The notes under the pieces were generated by a model. It did not search any database. It saw only the letters and a program-made list of their open reading frames with translations, and was not told the DNA's origin. The translations under genes and the position numbers were made by a program. This document shows, piece after piece, positions 34,102-47,219 of a DNA stretch of 64,000 bases. The stretch is from Lepidodermella squamata (Eukaryota; Gastrotricha). Location of the stretch: NCBI GenBank assembly GCA_047495785.1, contig JBLDXI010000074.1, forward strand, positions 1,364,001-1,428,000, written 5' to 3'. The first letter of the stretch is position 1. Each line of letters opens with the position of its first letter.

Positions 34102-37100
34102 AGAAGAAGTTTTTTGAATATTGCTTATAAAAGAGCTAGATTAAAATGAACAATAAATCAATGTTACAGACGACGTAAAAATTGATCAAATTTTGATTCA
34201 AGGCCGAGTTGTAGAGAGAATCAAATGCGAATCGACATTAAATTTCAAAGGCAAGCTATGACTCTTGATTCTGGTTTGATTCTCTCAACATCCGGGAAGC
34301 TTGAATCAATGCACTACTTTATGACTGTGTATAGGTGTAATTATTACAAATTAGGAAGAGTAAACAAATGCGAGTGTGCACGTGTATGTTTATGAGTGTG
34401 GGAGTGAGTGTGCGCGCGCGCTGATTGGTCGACGAGATGCGCAAAGCGAGCGGACCAATCAGAATACGCGCGCACGCCTCACACACCTATCTTACACGAT
34501 TATTACGAGCACGCGCGCGCCGCTGGTCTTTTGAGGCCGCGTGCGGCGCACTTGAATTTCGTCAAGTTGAAACTTGTTGAGACGCCGGTGGTGTTTAGAG
34601 GCGGAACCACTTGTTTCGATGAGATTTTTCATCAGGTGCCGCCACCGCCCGGCTACCAGGCGCCGCGATAAAACGGTACAATGCGTTGCCGTGTTTACCA
34701 GTAGCAAATCAGCGCGTGTCCTATCTGCGACGCGCGCTATCGACTGCCATCTGGACGATCGGCAGGCGAAAGGGCAAAACTTCTAACACGCCTCGATTTT
34801 CGCTCATTCCCAGACCAGTAAATGCAATCAGGCTCGATATTAGATTCTAAAAGCCACGAAGCTGATTAAAGATGATGAATAATCAGAATTTGACGTAATT
34901 TTTCTTATTCATAAAGAGAAATTGAGATTTTGACGAGTACTGAAAAATGAGCAACTGATCTAATATTGATCCTAGTCCAATTTTTCTCGCTGGAAAATTC
35001 ATAAAGAAAATCACAACAAAAACTATTTTAATTTTAGATTGGCACTTCGGAAAACTAGAAATTCCGATCGAAGCCACTTAAAAAAATGGGATTAATTGGG
35101 AGCTTACGAAATTACGGGAATCAAATCAGAGATCAGTAAGTAAATAAAAAATTTTCCAGCATTCCACATTTATTTATACATACATTTCTGAAATGTACTA
35201 GAAATGATCTAAACTAGGCTATGACGGGGAAAATAAATGTGCGTGCCAACTGCGAAATGATCGTGAAAACTGGCTGATTGGTGCGGGTTTAAATATGAGG
35301 CTTTCTGGTGGCCTTTTCACCAAAGCGCAATAGCCCTCCCGATTTCCTGAGCTTTGACAACGCGGCGGCGGAAGCGCGGCCATAAATTACCGCGGGCGGA
35401 GCGAGACGCGGATCGCATGTTAATTAGCGCGCGCGAACGCAGATGACTAATTGCGATACAGTGCGCGCATCTATCTCATTACTACAAGTTTGATTGCGAA
35501 ACACGCGATCAAAAGTAATAACCGCGCCGGCCTGAACAACATCAAGACAGCTAATACAAGTAATACGTCGACTAATAGCAATTATTGTTAAAGCAAAGCC
35601 TGTAATTTGCGAGAATGAATTATGTTCCTTTTTTCGAACAGCCGCCGCCGCCGCTGACGACCGTTAATTACCGTTCGCGCAAAAAAATACTAGGATATTG
35701 AGGAGAAAAATAAAGCAAGGTCGCGTGGCTTGACTAATTTTTGAAAAAGTACTACTTTGCGATAAAATGAAACGGCGCAGTTGCAGTAACGGGTTTTCGC
35801 GAAAAAATTGGCCGGGTGTGATGGGCGCGCGGCGGTCTTTGAGCGCCTCGTCTGTCACCGCGCCGAACAGGTGCTGTCTAATTGACAGTCAATCGCCGGT
35901 GTGTCAACAGTAACAATTATTGAAGAGCGCGCGCGGGCGTTAATTCGATTAAAGGACGAGCCGATTGTCAAGGGCCGCCCGCGCAAATATTTGCGCGTAA
36001 TCGACGGTGTTTGCGCTAAATTGTTACACCAATAATAACAATAATATTGTAGCAACCTGTTGTTGCGGTTGCGGAAGTAGCTCGGGATAATATAAAACTC
36101 GAGTGCTGTCAAATTGGCAGGGCAAATACTACTCAAGTAGCCGCTTTTATGGCGGCGTTCGAGCCGAACATGTTCACGCGCCCTCTTGACATCGGCTAAA
36201 TTACCGATTGAAGTGTCCCACGTAGGAAATACCTAGGATACCTAGGAAATAGAAATAGATACCTAGAACCGAGAAAAATGGTAGAAATCGATTGGGGAAA
36301 TGTTTTAACCGTAAATTAATAAAAAAACGAATGCAAATAGGATACAAATTTTCCTGATAATTTGCGCGTGTTACTCATAATTTTTGGCGATTTGATAACA
36401 TTTACACCTGATTATTTTTGAGTAAATAACTTTGAAAAATTCTAGTCGAAACCTGCTATACTTGTTCCAACGAAATAAGGGAGAATTTTCGTAATACCTT
36501 TTTATAACGGAAAATACGAAACTCGCTCCCAGCCAAAGCTTAAATTTCCAGAGAAAATCCCATTACTAGTCATAACGACTTCGAATTTTCAATCTAGGTA
36601 CCCTGCTTTAGATGTTCTACCAGTAAAGAATATAGTTGGAAATTTTTATACGAATATTTGAGATGAGAATTTTAGGACATCATAATATGGCGAATTCCCC
36701 CTATTCAAGGAATCAAGCTTAAAATGATAGAAGATCTGGCTGGTAATCCTTACTACACGCGACAGATTTATGGCGAGAAGAATATCAGCTTAATTCAGTG
36801 CGTCTTTAGAGCGAATTAAAACAAGGCGATTGACAGTTATACTTGGTAGTAACTACTGGTAGGAAGTAAGTAACTCATTTTAAGCCAATTTATCATTGAA
36901 AAATAGTAGTAGGACTGCAGTAAAGACTAGTAGGGCTTAGTTAGCTGACCCGTAATAAGCCAGGGCGACGAGAGGTACTCAAGGAGTTACTTGGCTTTTT
37001 ACGACAGCGTAACAACTTTGCGAAATAATTTTAATGACGGCTTATGTAAGCGCGTGCGCGCGTGTTGCAATGCGCGACTCGCCTCGCCTCGGCCTTCGAG

Positions 37101-38269
37101 TTGCGAGTTACGAGTGACAAATTCGACTCGGGCGCGTGCGTTGCGCAAGAAAAGGATGACACACGCGACTCAACGGGCCAGGGTTATAAAACTCTACGCC
37201 CGCGTAATTATAATGAGCCTGTGTTGTTTTTCAACACAGATCTTGACCACCACCACCAGCATCGCAGCTATAGCAGTGCGAGATTGCTATCTGGTCTCTC
37301 ACGCGGGCGCGCGCTCGAGGACTCGGCGAATCGCGAAAATTGTAGGGTGTTTTCGAATTTTGACGCGCGAGTGCCACCCGCAATCTTTGCGCGCCACTTA
37401 ACCTTATCGAGATTCGCTCGCTCGTGGCACCCCGTGGCACCAGCCGCAGCCGCGCCCATCCAAGAGTGCGTATCGAGTTTCAGCCATCACAAAAATACAA
37501 GGCCTGATTTCAGGCGCGATAAGCGACGAGCGGTAATAAGTAATTCGTTTACAGCCGAATTCACATTGCCTATTAGCGCATTTGAGAACGCTCCGCAATT
37601 GAAATGGAGCGCGACACTTGACAGAAAGGAAGAAAATAATATAATACCTACTTATGGCGCTAAGAACATTTCAGTCACCTATTAGTTATTCCACATGTAC
37701 ACAAAAGAAAATAGGTTTTTTAAATTTCTTGAAATTTCATAGCTCATAGCTTGCGCTTTTTTCAACGAGTACAGGAGTCCAGGAGAGTGCGATTTGTTAT
37801 CCGGTCATATTTTTAGTTTCAGGTTTTCTCGGTGATTACTATCGAATTTCAAGACATTTCGAATTCGCGTGTCGAATTATCCAAATAAAACTGTCTGAAT
37901 TTTCGACTAAATTTTGGTTATATTTTCGAATATTCGATGTTTTCGAGAAAATGCTAAACCAAAACCCAAATAAATTCAAATCAAATTAGTTTTAATTAAG
38001 TTCTGAAAATATCATAACAAAACATAACATTTCTTTATTCGTCAACAAGCACTATTGAGCTTAAAGAGAAACAGTAAAAAACAACAACAGGCGTGCTGAG
38101 AATAAAAATCACTCCGGTGTATAAGTCACGGTGGTGATCTGCCAAGCAGAGCGCGTGTCGGAGGAGTCTAGGAGACTGATTCTAGTCAAACCGAAATCAT
38201 TTCCCCATCAATGAAACAAAATATAATAAATCCCACGAGCAGTTTCAGATTAATCAACCCAGACTATGA
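34102..38269. other. Intergenic region upstream of the bHLH gene
   Basis: No supported gene. GC-rich blocks with many GCGCGC units occur at 34380-34760, 35340-35480, 35850-36180 and 37040-37640; open frames of 130-207 codons at 36991-37685 are compositional and lack any domain. TTAATTAGCGCGC at 35420 repeats a combination also found at 29153. This is the likely regulatory landscape of the bHLH gene. Confidence 0.45.
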
Positions 38270-38410
38270 ATTTTCATCCTCCACTCATTTCTGTCCTATA
38301 CGCTAAATGATCTAAACTTTACATTCTCACACGTCCCAAATTTTTCTTAATTCAATCGAGCCACCTTAGTTTAGGCTTGCCTCTAGGCCGTTTCCAACCC
38401 TCCGGCACGT
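38270..38410 (-). mobile_element. Decayed LINE reverse-transcriptase C-terminal relic
   Basis: On the minus strand, RPRGKPKLRWLD is followed after in-frame stops by DHLAYRTEMSGG. This matches the RTE-like C-terminal pattern 'RGRPK-RWLD ... LA-DR--WR'. Several stops show long decay. The rest of the element is not recognisable. Confidence 0.55.
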
Positions 38411-40916
38411 TCCAAACCGTAGTCGGTGAGCCTGAAAAGAAATAATAAGTTCTGAAAATCGGCAGGCGCGTATTTCATTTTTAGTTGTTGGGGTTCAATC
38501 AATGCAAAATGCAATCAATGCTGACGTTGAGTTGACGCTGTGTTTGATTTATGACATAAAATTCGGGAACTACTCCGTAGTTACAAAGCCATATAACTCC
38601 TTCTTATTGCAGATAAATGACCAAGTGTCTAGGTGAAGCCGGCGGCCTGATTTCCAACGAATTTTAATACAGAAATAACATTTGGGAATAGTCCATTTAT
38701 TTCAATGTTCACGGTAAAAAATTCAGTAGCAGCCAATACATCACAGGTTTCCACATTAATTGATAAATGAAGGATTAAAAGATCGAAGCATCCCATTCGA
38801 ATTTGCTCAATTCAGGGTTCAGGGCATTTCGAATGCAGAGTGCACGATTGTTGACTACACAGGCTTGAACCAGATAGCGTTTGGCGATGTTGTTAGGCTT
38901 ATGTCACTGTTAGGATAGTAACACAGGTATTTCCGAAGTGTCCAAGATCGTTTCGGTAGTTGTAGCTGTAGGAGCCGCAAGATGTTCCCTGAAGCTTCCT
39001 GCTGAAACTAACTTTGAATGCCAAGTTTTCAGAATCCGTTTAACAGGGTCTCAAGTCTGAAATTCTGAAGTTCAGAGTCATCGTTTGTTACGTTCAGTGA
39101 TTAACTTACCAACTACTTATCACCGCGACTGATAGCAACATTTTCCGATCAATGCCATCACCACTTCATCCTTGGTAAGTTAAATGGCCTCTTCGTGTAA
39201 TATGAAAAACATTTTGCATTATATTTTTATCACAGAATTATACAATATTATACAATATACAATTATACAATACTTGCTGATTTCCACTAGATGCTTAGAC
39301 GAACCATTGTTCATTGTTCCGCAGGAACGAAAGTGACCACTTAAATACTTACCATTTCACATTAACCATCTGGAAGCACCCCAAAATCGATCAGAATAGT
39401 TTTTATCGGGACCGCAACAGGAATAAATAGTACTTGATGGAATCAAGAACAATAATATTTCGATGTAAGAATGAGTGAATAAAGGCTAACGCATACAGTT
39501 TCAGCCTAATTTTTGCGATATCAATCGCTAGATAAATCTTTAACATCATTTGTGACCATCCGAACGAAAAGATTAATGTAATAAAATCCCGAACAATTTT
39601 GCATGGAGCACAATCGGAAAGCATTGTGATCAGATTCGTTAACAAAAGTAGTAGAAAAGCATGTTATTGCGTTTCTTGCGGTCTCATTTAATGAGTCTTA
39701 GTCATTCAATGTTCCAGGTTGAGTACGCTCCAAATACTTACTAGAATCGCAAATAGCATTGGATTACTTATACTCAGCAAATGTAAGTTGCAACCAAGAC
39801 ACAATCATAACCTTGAGAAAAACTAAGGTTCGTGTATGTGTGACAGCAATTTACGCCACTTTTAATGGTAAATGTGCGAAAGTGCAAAGAAAATAACATG
39901 AGACCCACGGGAAACGCAACAGATGGCAACGAAAGTCGCGGTGGTATGTTATTTTCGATACTAGTACACGTCATTTTTTAGCCAGGCAGGTTTAGAGACA
40001 GAATCGATCCGCAAATTCTATAGCGACAGGTTTGAAGCAAACATTTTCGCTTGAAGATTTGGATGGAGTCAGGTTGACAACGGATCATCGTCGCTAGCGT
40101 TCTTAGTAACCCATACGTTCGGCAATATTTTAAAATTCCCGCCAAAAGTTCTGTCAAGGCCATTAAAAATAATAATAATCAAAATTGTCTAAAAGTTTTT
40201 CTGTATTAATAATTCATTTTCTCATATAATGACGCGCAATTTTTCAAAAAGTTTGGGTTTGGTGCGAACGAAGGGTGGACGAAAAGCGGAGGCGGGGGCA
40301 ATTTCGAGGTGTAATTTTTATCGCCAAGTTGCTGCCGTAAGTTGTTTTAGTGTGCTATGTATGTGTGTTTTGTTATTCATACTGCTATCGTCACTTTCAC
40401 GACTCGACCGCCAGATTACTAGCTGTTGAACATGACATAAGTTCAAATATCCAAACTTAAGTAATCGAATTCAAAGAGGAAGGTTGTCTGGAAGTTTTTG
40501 GATCAAGCCCAATGTCATTCCAGAACCCCTTGTGATATTGCTGTCATTAACAGCTGTTCACCTGTTTCAGGGATAACGGACAGTCTTCATCCCGGACCTT
40601 AAAGTTCGGACCTTTAACCCGGACCTACGGAAGGTCTTCTAATCCTTTGCCAAATGCCTAATTCCAAAGGCGCCCGCGGAGTTCGAATGCTGCTTATTTG
40701 TACCATGTACTATTATGAGTATTAGAAATGCAAAATTTTAGCTACTGTCACATTAGAGACAAGGTTTCCGCTAGATCGGGTTTCTACAACTGCCCTAAGT
40801 ACACGACCTACTCCTCAAGGTTTTATGACCTCTGCGTCATCCTTCATCGTTCATTTGTTCATGGGTTTCTGATTTATTCTGCTTCCTGCTTTAGGTTACC
40901 TTGAAACTACTGGTTG
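38411..40916. other. Intergenic region upstream of the convertase gene
   Basis: No gene or repeat that I can support. GGACCT-rich short repeats lie at about 40588-40632. The convertase promoter should be near the right end, but no TATA box stands out. Confidence 0.4.
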
Positions 40917-43900
40917 ATGGTAATCCTCTTTCGATGCGGCTTCTCCGCAAGCAGCTCGTTCGTCGCGCTGCTTGTCCTTAGCTTAAGCTTTGTGGAGAGC
41001 CAAGGATCCATTACCGACTTCTACCCAAGTGAGCGGGAAGATTCAGACGGCTTCGCCGACGAGTTCGTCGTTGAACTCCACAAATCTGTGCCGGCGAAGG
41101 ATGCTTACAAACTAATAGAAGGAAGCGAATTCGAAGTCGATCAGCATGTAAGATGATTATTTTCATCCCAAGTTTAGCCTTATTATCTCTTCATAGCACG
41201 AAGCTCTCGGAAATGTCTTCAAGTTGATGCATAAAGACAAATCTCCGGAGGGAACCTTGAGGCGGAAACGTCGTGAAGCTGTCGAGGCTTCACTGAGCTA
41301 CTTGAACGACCACCCAGATGTAGTTCACGTTGCTCAACTCGAGTCGCTGGTGCGTGAGAAACGCTCTAGCCTGTTCGAGCAGGACTTCGACAGTGATGCT
41401 TACATCCAACACAACAAAGACCGTGAACTTTTGCACGAGAAGCACGACATTTCAGAGTTCTATCGGGCTAATATGGATAAGAAGGAAGAAACGCTGTGCA
41501 GTCAAGCAGTTTTCAGTGATCCACTGTTCACAGACCAGTGGCAAATCGTAAGATCTAGCTTATACGTCGTCATTCTTGCTATAGTTTTCGATTTTCTAGT
41601 GCAACGCTGGTCAAACTGGAGGAAAGCAGGGTTTTGATAACAATATCATCCCGGTATGGGTCAATCGAAATATCACCGGTCGCGGCGTGAAAGTCTGCAT
41701 TTTGGACGATGGCGTCGATTACAAACACCCGGATTTGATCGGCAATTTCGACCCACGTGCCTCGCTCGATTTGAATAATCGCGGCAAATTGAACGACCCG
41801 AGCCCGCGTGGTGATGAAGAAAATGCGTAAGTCTCTCAGCAAATTTTCCCGCAATTCTTGAAATATCATCGATGATCTGATTAACTATTTAGGATTGGTG
41901 AGTTTTAGCTAGTAGTAAATTTTTGTTATCGTCACCCTATTGTTTGTCCTGAGTATAGTTGTTACTTTTGAATGGCTCATTTGCCCCTTGGTTATTACCC
42001 TCTGTATTTTCGGATTTCCAGATTTTATTAAATTTATTGTTATTGTTAAACAGGCATGGAACGAAATGCGCCGGTGTTGTCGCTGCCATGGCGAATAATT
42101 CGCGTTGCGGTGTCGGAATAGCCTACAACGCGAAAATTGGCGGAATTCGAATGCTAGACGGCCAGGTTTGTAATATTGTCATAATATTCAAAGTCATATG
42201 AAGAAATCGCTTGAAAAATTATTAAAATATCTTTTGGAAAAATCCTTGGCATAAGTCTTTGATTTGGAAGTATTGGGTGAAAATGGAGTAAAACCGGCTA
42301 ATTTCCAATTATTTCTCAGGTGACTGATTTGTTGGAATCGGAAGCGTTGACATTTAACATCGACTACATCGACATTTTCTCGGCTAGCTGGGGCCCGACC
42401 GACGACGGCAAAACGATGGCCGGCCCGGGCAAATTTGCGAGCCGCGCCCTGAAAACGGCCGTGTCGAAGGGCCGCAACGGCCTGGGCACGATTTTCATCT
42501 GGGCGACGGGCAACGGCGGGCGGAAGCACGACGACTGCAATGCCGACGGCTACGTGTCCAACGTCAACGTCATCTCGATCGGGTCGGTCGACGAGTACGG
42601 CGGCGCTCCGGTCTACATGGAGGTGAGGGAAATTCTTGAAATTTGCATCTGAAAGTTGACGCTAATAATTTGCTGGGGATCCCCTATGAAAAGTCGGTAA
42701 AAAGTGTAGTTTTCGATGATTAATTCTACCACACTGATATTGGTTTTGAAGTGGTAAAAACTTGAGGAAAACAGTATAATTTTGTGAATTATGCCATTTG
42801 AGGTTAATAATAGTTCGATTTCAATCTGAATATCGCCTCGAATGAGGTGGCTGATGTGACAACTTGTTTGCGCTATATATCGCCGCCGTTATTTGCGCGC
42901 TTCTATTCTAGAAAAATCAGTCAATTTCTTGACCCGCAATTTTCAGTTGATTTTCGATTTTCCCACCTATTACGAGGTCACATCTTCGAGTTGCTTTTGA
43001 AGCGTAAAGATTAAGCGTAAAGCTACCGTTTCTGTCGTCGCTGACGATTTTGGCCAAGCTTTGATGCTAAAATCGATTTACCATGTGATTCTATGCTGCT
43101 TGTGTTGTAAATTGTAGGAGTGTTCGTCGACGATGGCGGTCGTGTTTGTGGGCGGGCCGAAATCGTTTTCGGCGACGCAGCCGAACGTGAAAATGGTCAC
43201 GGTCAACATCAACGAGCAGTGCACCGAAGACTTCACGGGCACGAGTGCCGCCGCGCCAGGTACTGCCGTCGAATCAATGTTAAAGTTGCATTCTTTTACC
43301 AAATTCTTGTGCAGCTGCTGCCGGCATTGTTGCTCTGATGCTCGAGGCCAAGTAAGTTTCAGGCATTACTCGGCAATTTGTGCAATCTGTTGATGTTCTT
43401 TTTCCTTTTTTAGCCCGAAACTGACTTATCGAGATGTCATGCACATTGTCGTCAACACAGGTATATTCCCGTTTTTTCATTATCTAAACAAATTGTGGAT
43501 TTAGGCAAATGCGATTTAGGACGGGGTATTGAATTTTGCCATTTGTGTTTCTTGGAACTGAAAATCCATCCGAAGTTTTTGCGTTTGTTTTGTTTTTGCG
43601 TGATGCGGGCTACGAAATTGCAAATTTTACCATAATGATTGCGCTCATTCCCAGAAAATGGGGTGCTCGAACTCGGCTGAAATCAGCTGGGCCGATTGGG
43701 CAACTTTCGCACAGTTTAGATAGGGACAAATGGGTTCCAATAATCTTCATCAGGACCAAATTGAAACCTCCAATAATTGCTGTCAACATTATTGGCCTTG
43801 AAAGGGTTATATTCTCATACATAGAAGAAATCGAGTAGTTTTTCGTTTAAATTGCATTATTCTATCTTGAATTTTTTCTGTTTTATTAGCCGTGAGCACT

Positions 43901-45815
43901 GGCCTGAACGCAACGTGGCTGAAGAACGCGGCCGGGCACACGTTCAGCAGGCGGTTCGGTTTCGGGAGGCTGGACGCCGATCGGCTGGTCGGCCTGGCGC
44001 AGGCGTGGCCCGGCCCGGTACCGCCGCTGCACATCTGCGAGTCGAACGTGAAGACGCTGCGCGACGTGACGATGCAGCCGGGCGACGTGGTGACCATCGA
44101 GCTGGAGACGGACGCGTGCGTCGAGAACGCGGCGACGCGCGTCGACTACGCCGAGCACGTGCAGCTGTTCATCGACGTGACGCACCCGCGCCGCGGCGAC
44201 GTCAACCTGACGCTGGTGTCGCCGGCCGGCACGCACTCGCAGGTGCTGTCGAACCGGCGCTTCGACACGAAAGACTCGGGCATCCGCTTCGCCTTCACGT
44301 CGACGCACTTCTGGGGCGAGAAGGTGCGCGGCACGTGGAAGGTGCTCGTCGGCGACAACCCGCCCGACGACCAGATCGCGCCCATCAAAGGTGAGCGCTG
44401 TCATTACGCAGAGAAACTGAAATTTACAAGTTGCACGAGTTGAAATCAAAACTATCAAGCGCGCGTTTGAACCAGTTGTAGATCCAAGCTCGGGCTCACA
44501 AATAACAATTTATAGGTGTTAGACTATTGAAAGCTATTTTTCGGCCGTTAAAATTGTATGACCGTTTTTAACGAAATCGAAATCACGTAAACACCTCGCG
44601 AAATGATGACGAAAATCGAATCTCGTCAAATGTGTTCATCTGCTTGTCATCATGCAGGGTGCCTGATATCGTTAATCTCGATATAAATTCTGCTCTCTGA
44701 TGAGAAAAAAGTTGTGAAGTAGTTTTGAGTAGTAACGATTTTTCACCAGAATTGACCAAGAAATTCCTGTTGAATAATATCTGAAATTGTGCTTATCTAA
44801 TTTTGCTACTTTTGCAGCATTCCGCGATTTCACCGTAGAAATAACAATTTAAAGGAACCAAAGCAACCGGGTAATACCTGCGAAGACCAGGTTTCGACTA
44901 GCTATTTCGATAAAAATCTATGGGAACAAAAAGTCACCACAATTTTCAAACTTGTTTTCGCTCCTAAAAGATTCGCTTTCATCATCCTGTTTTTATTCTC
45001 TCCAAATGTGAGTAAATTAGAATTTCCAATCAATTGTTTTCCATTGTTTTAGTGACAGAAATACAAAAGAAGGAATTCTATTGGAAAAAATTGCGGATTA
45101 AAGAAACGGTTTTGAGGGCCCAAATGAGATTTTTGCTCGGAGAAGGAGTCCCAAGTCTCATTGAAACGTTCTGTTATGGGTCGAAACTTGCCTTGGTGTG
45201 TTAACGAAGAATCCCAGTCCAGAAAGCGTTTCTTTATTCTCGACGATTTTCTGCTGAAAAATGAAATTACAACGCGTTACATACTATCTAGCCTCAGCTC
45301 AAAATAGCTAAATCGCGAGCCATTTATATTTGCTTATTACTTTACTTTCAGCGTGAATATTTTTATTTTAAAATCAACGAGTTAATTTTCCATTCTAATC
45401 TTTCATTAAAGGTGAGCGCCGTATCAACCGTGTCGGTCTTGCGCTGCTGGGCACCGTCGACGAGGTGCAACTGCCGGCCGGTTTCATCGCGCCAACACAC
45501 GCGCCCACAGCCAAAGTGGCGAATCGCGCCGCGGTTGGCCTGCAGCAGGACCCGGCGGAGGACGCGTCGCGCATCGAACTCGAGGACAACGCACCGCCGG
45601 CCGGGCCGCACGTCGATCGCGACTTCGCCATCGGCGACGACGGCCTGGCACCACCGCCGCCGAAACCGCTGCCCGTCGGCCGCGAGCATCGAAACCCGCT
45701 GTCGCAAGCCGGCGTGTGGCGCCGCATTCTCGCATCGAACCGCAAGTTCGCGGTCGAAACCGGCCTCAGGAATCGATATTTCGAAGACGGTGACGAAGAT
45801 GAAGACGAAGAGTAG
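40917..45815 (+). CDS. Furin/PC-like proprotein convertase
   Basis: Ten exons: 40917-41147, 41197-41547, 41600-41826, 42054-42165, 42320-42622, 43118-43259, 43315-43351, 43414-43460, 43890-44390 and 45412-45815, giving 784 residues with agreeing phases. Start is the ATG at 40917, opening a signal peptide. The prosegment ends at a dibasic site, REKR133. The subtilisin/kexin catalytic domain has all key residues: Asp230 ([13 protein letters not shown]), His271 (HGTKCAG), the oxyanion Asn372 (WATGNGG) and Ser451 (FTGTSAAAP). Asn at the oxyanion position excludes PC2. A P domain follows ([10 protein letters not shown] to [10 protein letters not shown]). The tail is Pro-rich, ends in DGDEDEDEE and lacks Cys-rich repeats and a membrane segment, so the enzyme is probably soluble in the secretory route. 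It would cleave precursors after paired basic residues. Exons 9 and 10 are much richer in GC than exons 1 and 2. Confidence 0.9.
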
Positions 45816-46740
45816 ATCTGCTAGTTCACTACTACTACCTAGTGTTGTTATTTCCCCTGTGGTTTTGGTCTCATTGTTCAAGTCATTTTACCGACGGCAA
45901 TTATTGGTCTCTTTTTAGCGTCCCTCTAGTCTAATTTTGATTCGATTCCACGCACAGTTGATTGATTGATTGATTCCTCTCCTGTAGGGTAGCTACGCTT
46001 TTTCCTCGCTTCATTATTCATTGTTGTGATATTTACAAACAACACTTTATTTTTTCATTGTTAATCGACCGATGACAGCTGCTTGCGCTTTGTTTACACA
46101 TGAACTGCTTATTACTGACAACTCCGGTTTTTTTCATTCATCGTTTTTTCATGCGTTATCAGCGGTGATGGGTTATGTGCAATGCCAATTACTTCATTCA
46201 TCTTGTTGTGTTATTTCGAGCCAAATTTTATTCTATGCAATACAATTGACTGTGAATATATCAATTTTAAGCATTTCTATTTATCGGAAATCTGGTGATG
46301 GGCTATACAATAAAAATCGAATGCATTTGATCGTGAGTTCTGTTTCCTTGGTTCACATACCAGTCCTCAATGCAGACATCGTACTTTGAGTTACCAGCAG
46401 CGAAACAATTTGCAACATGATATCAGGTTTCCCGGTCGTTCCTCTCCGATGTAGTCCAACAGCTGTCAGCGCTGCTGAGTTAAAGTATATCGTATAGATC
46501 CGTATAAGTACTTTCTCATATCCTGAAAAGGACGCATCTTGGAAAGGCATGAATCAAGCTAAGCCCAGCAAATCACCTTTCATCGGCTGCTAATAATCAA
46601 GACGAAACAACGTCAGTTCTATCATTTTGCTTCGATCAACGTGGAGAAATGAAGCCGAGCATCGACTCCCGTATACTCTTAATTTTACCTGTCTAGTTGC
46701 CGAACACTCGGAGAGACACGGCCAAACCGAGGCACCGCAG
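45816..46740. other. 3' flank of convertase and probable 5' UTR exon of the next gene
   Basis: AATAAA near 46307 may end the convertase transcript. CACCGCAG/GTAAGC at 46740/46741 is a strong donor and pairs well with an acceptor at 47206-47207, so a non-coding first exon of the 47220 gene probably ends here. Confidence 0.4.
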
Positions 46741-47219
46741 GTAAGCAATGATTCAATAAAGGCCCAGGTCTTCTGATAAGAATGCGCGGTTTATCAGTTT
46801 TCGAAGGACTGTGGGTGAAATTCTATTGTGTGCGTCTCCGACGAAGGCAAACTGTTTGTAGCAAACTTAAAAATCTTGGGGCAAAACTTTAAAAAAAAAT
46901 AAAAACCGCGCGCAAAATCAGATGTTGACATTCACAATAAAAAAAATTAAATGAATAATTTGATGTTGAATTTGATTTTTTAAGTATTTCATAGAAATTT
47001 GTAAATTAGGCGTCCTTAGAGATGTAACACCTGTTTCCGTTTCGATCAAATGGCTCTTGCACTGAGACCGGTGCATGTTTCATGCAAGTGTGCGTAACGT
47101 GAAATTATCGTGACCGGCTCGTAAATATTTCATGAGCTTTCAACTAATCTGCATCTCTGAGCACCTATTTGTGCTAATGTGACTTTCTTCTTGCAATACC
47201 ATTTCAGCTTGCTGCTATT

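Noticed and set aside
36991-37685. 136- and 207-codon plus-strand frames
   Set aside because: Overlapping frames in GCGCGC-rich sequence without domain similarity or gene-like borders.
43852-44458. Long open frames (180-190 codons) in other frames across convertase exon 9
   Set aside because: Exon 9 is very GC-rich, which removes stop codons from all frames; only one frame carries the P domain and continues across the splice junctions.
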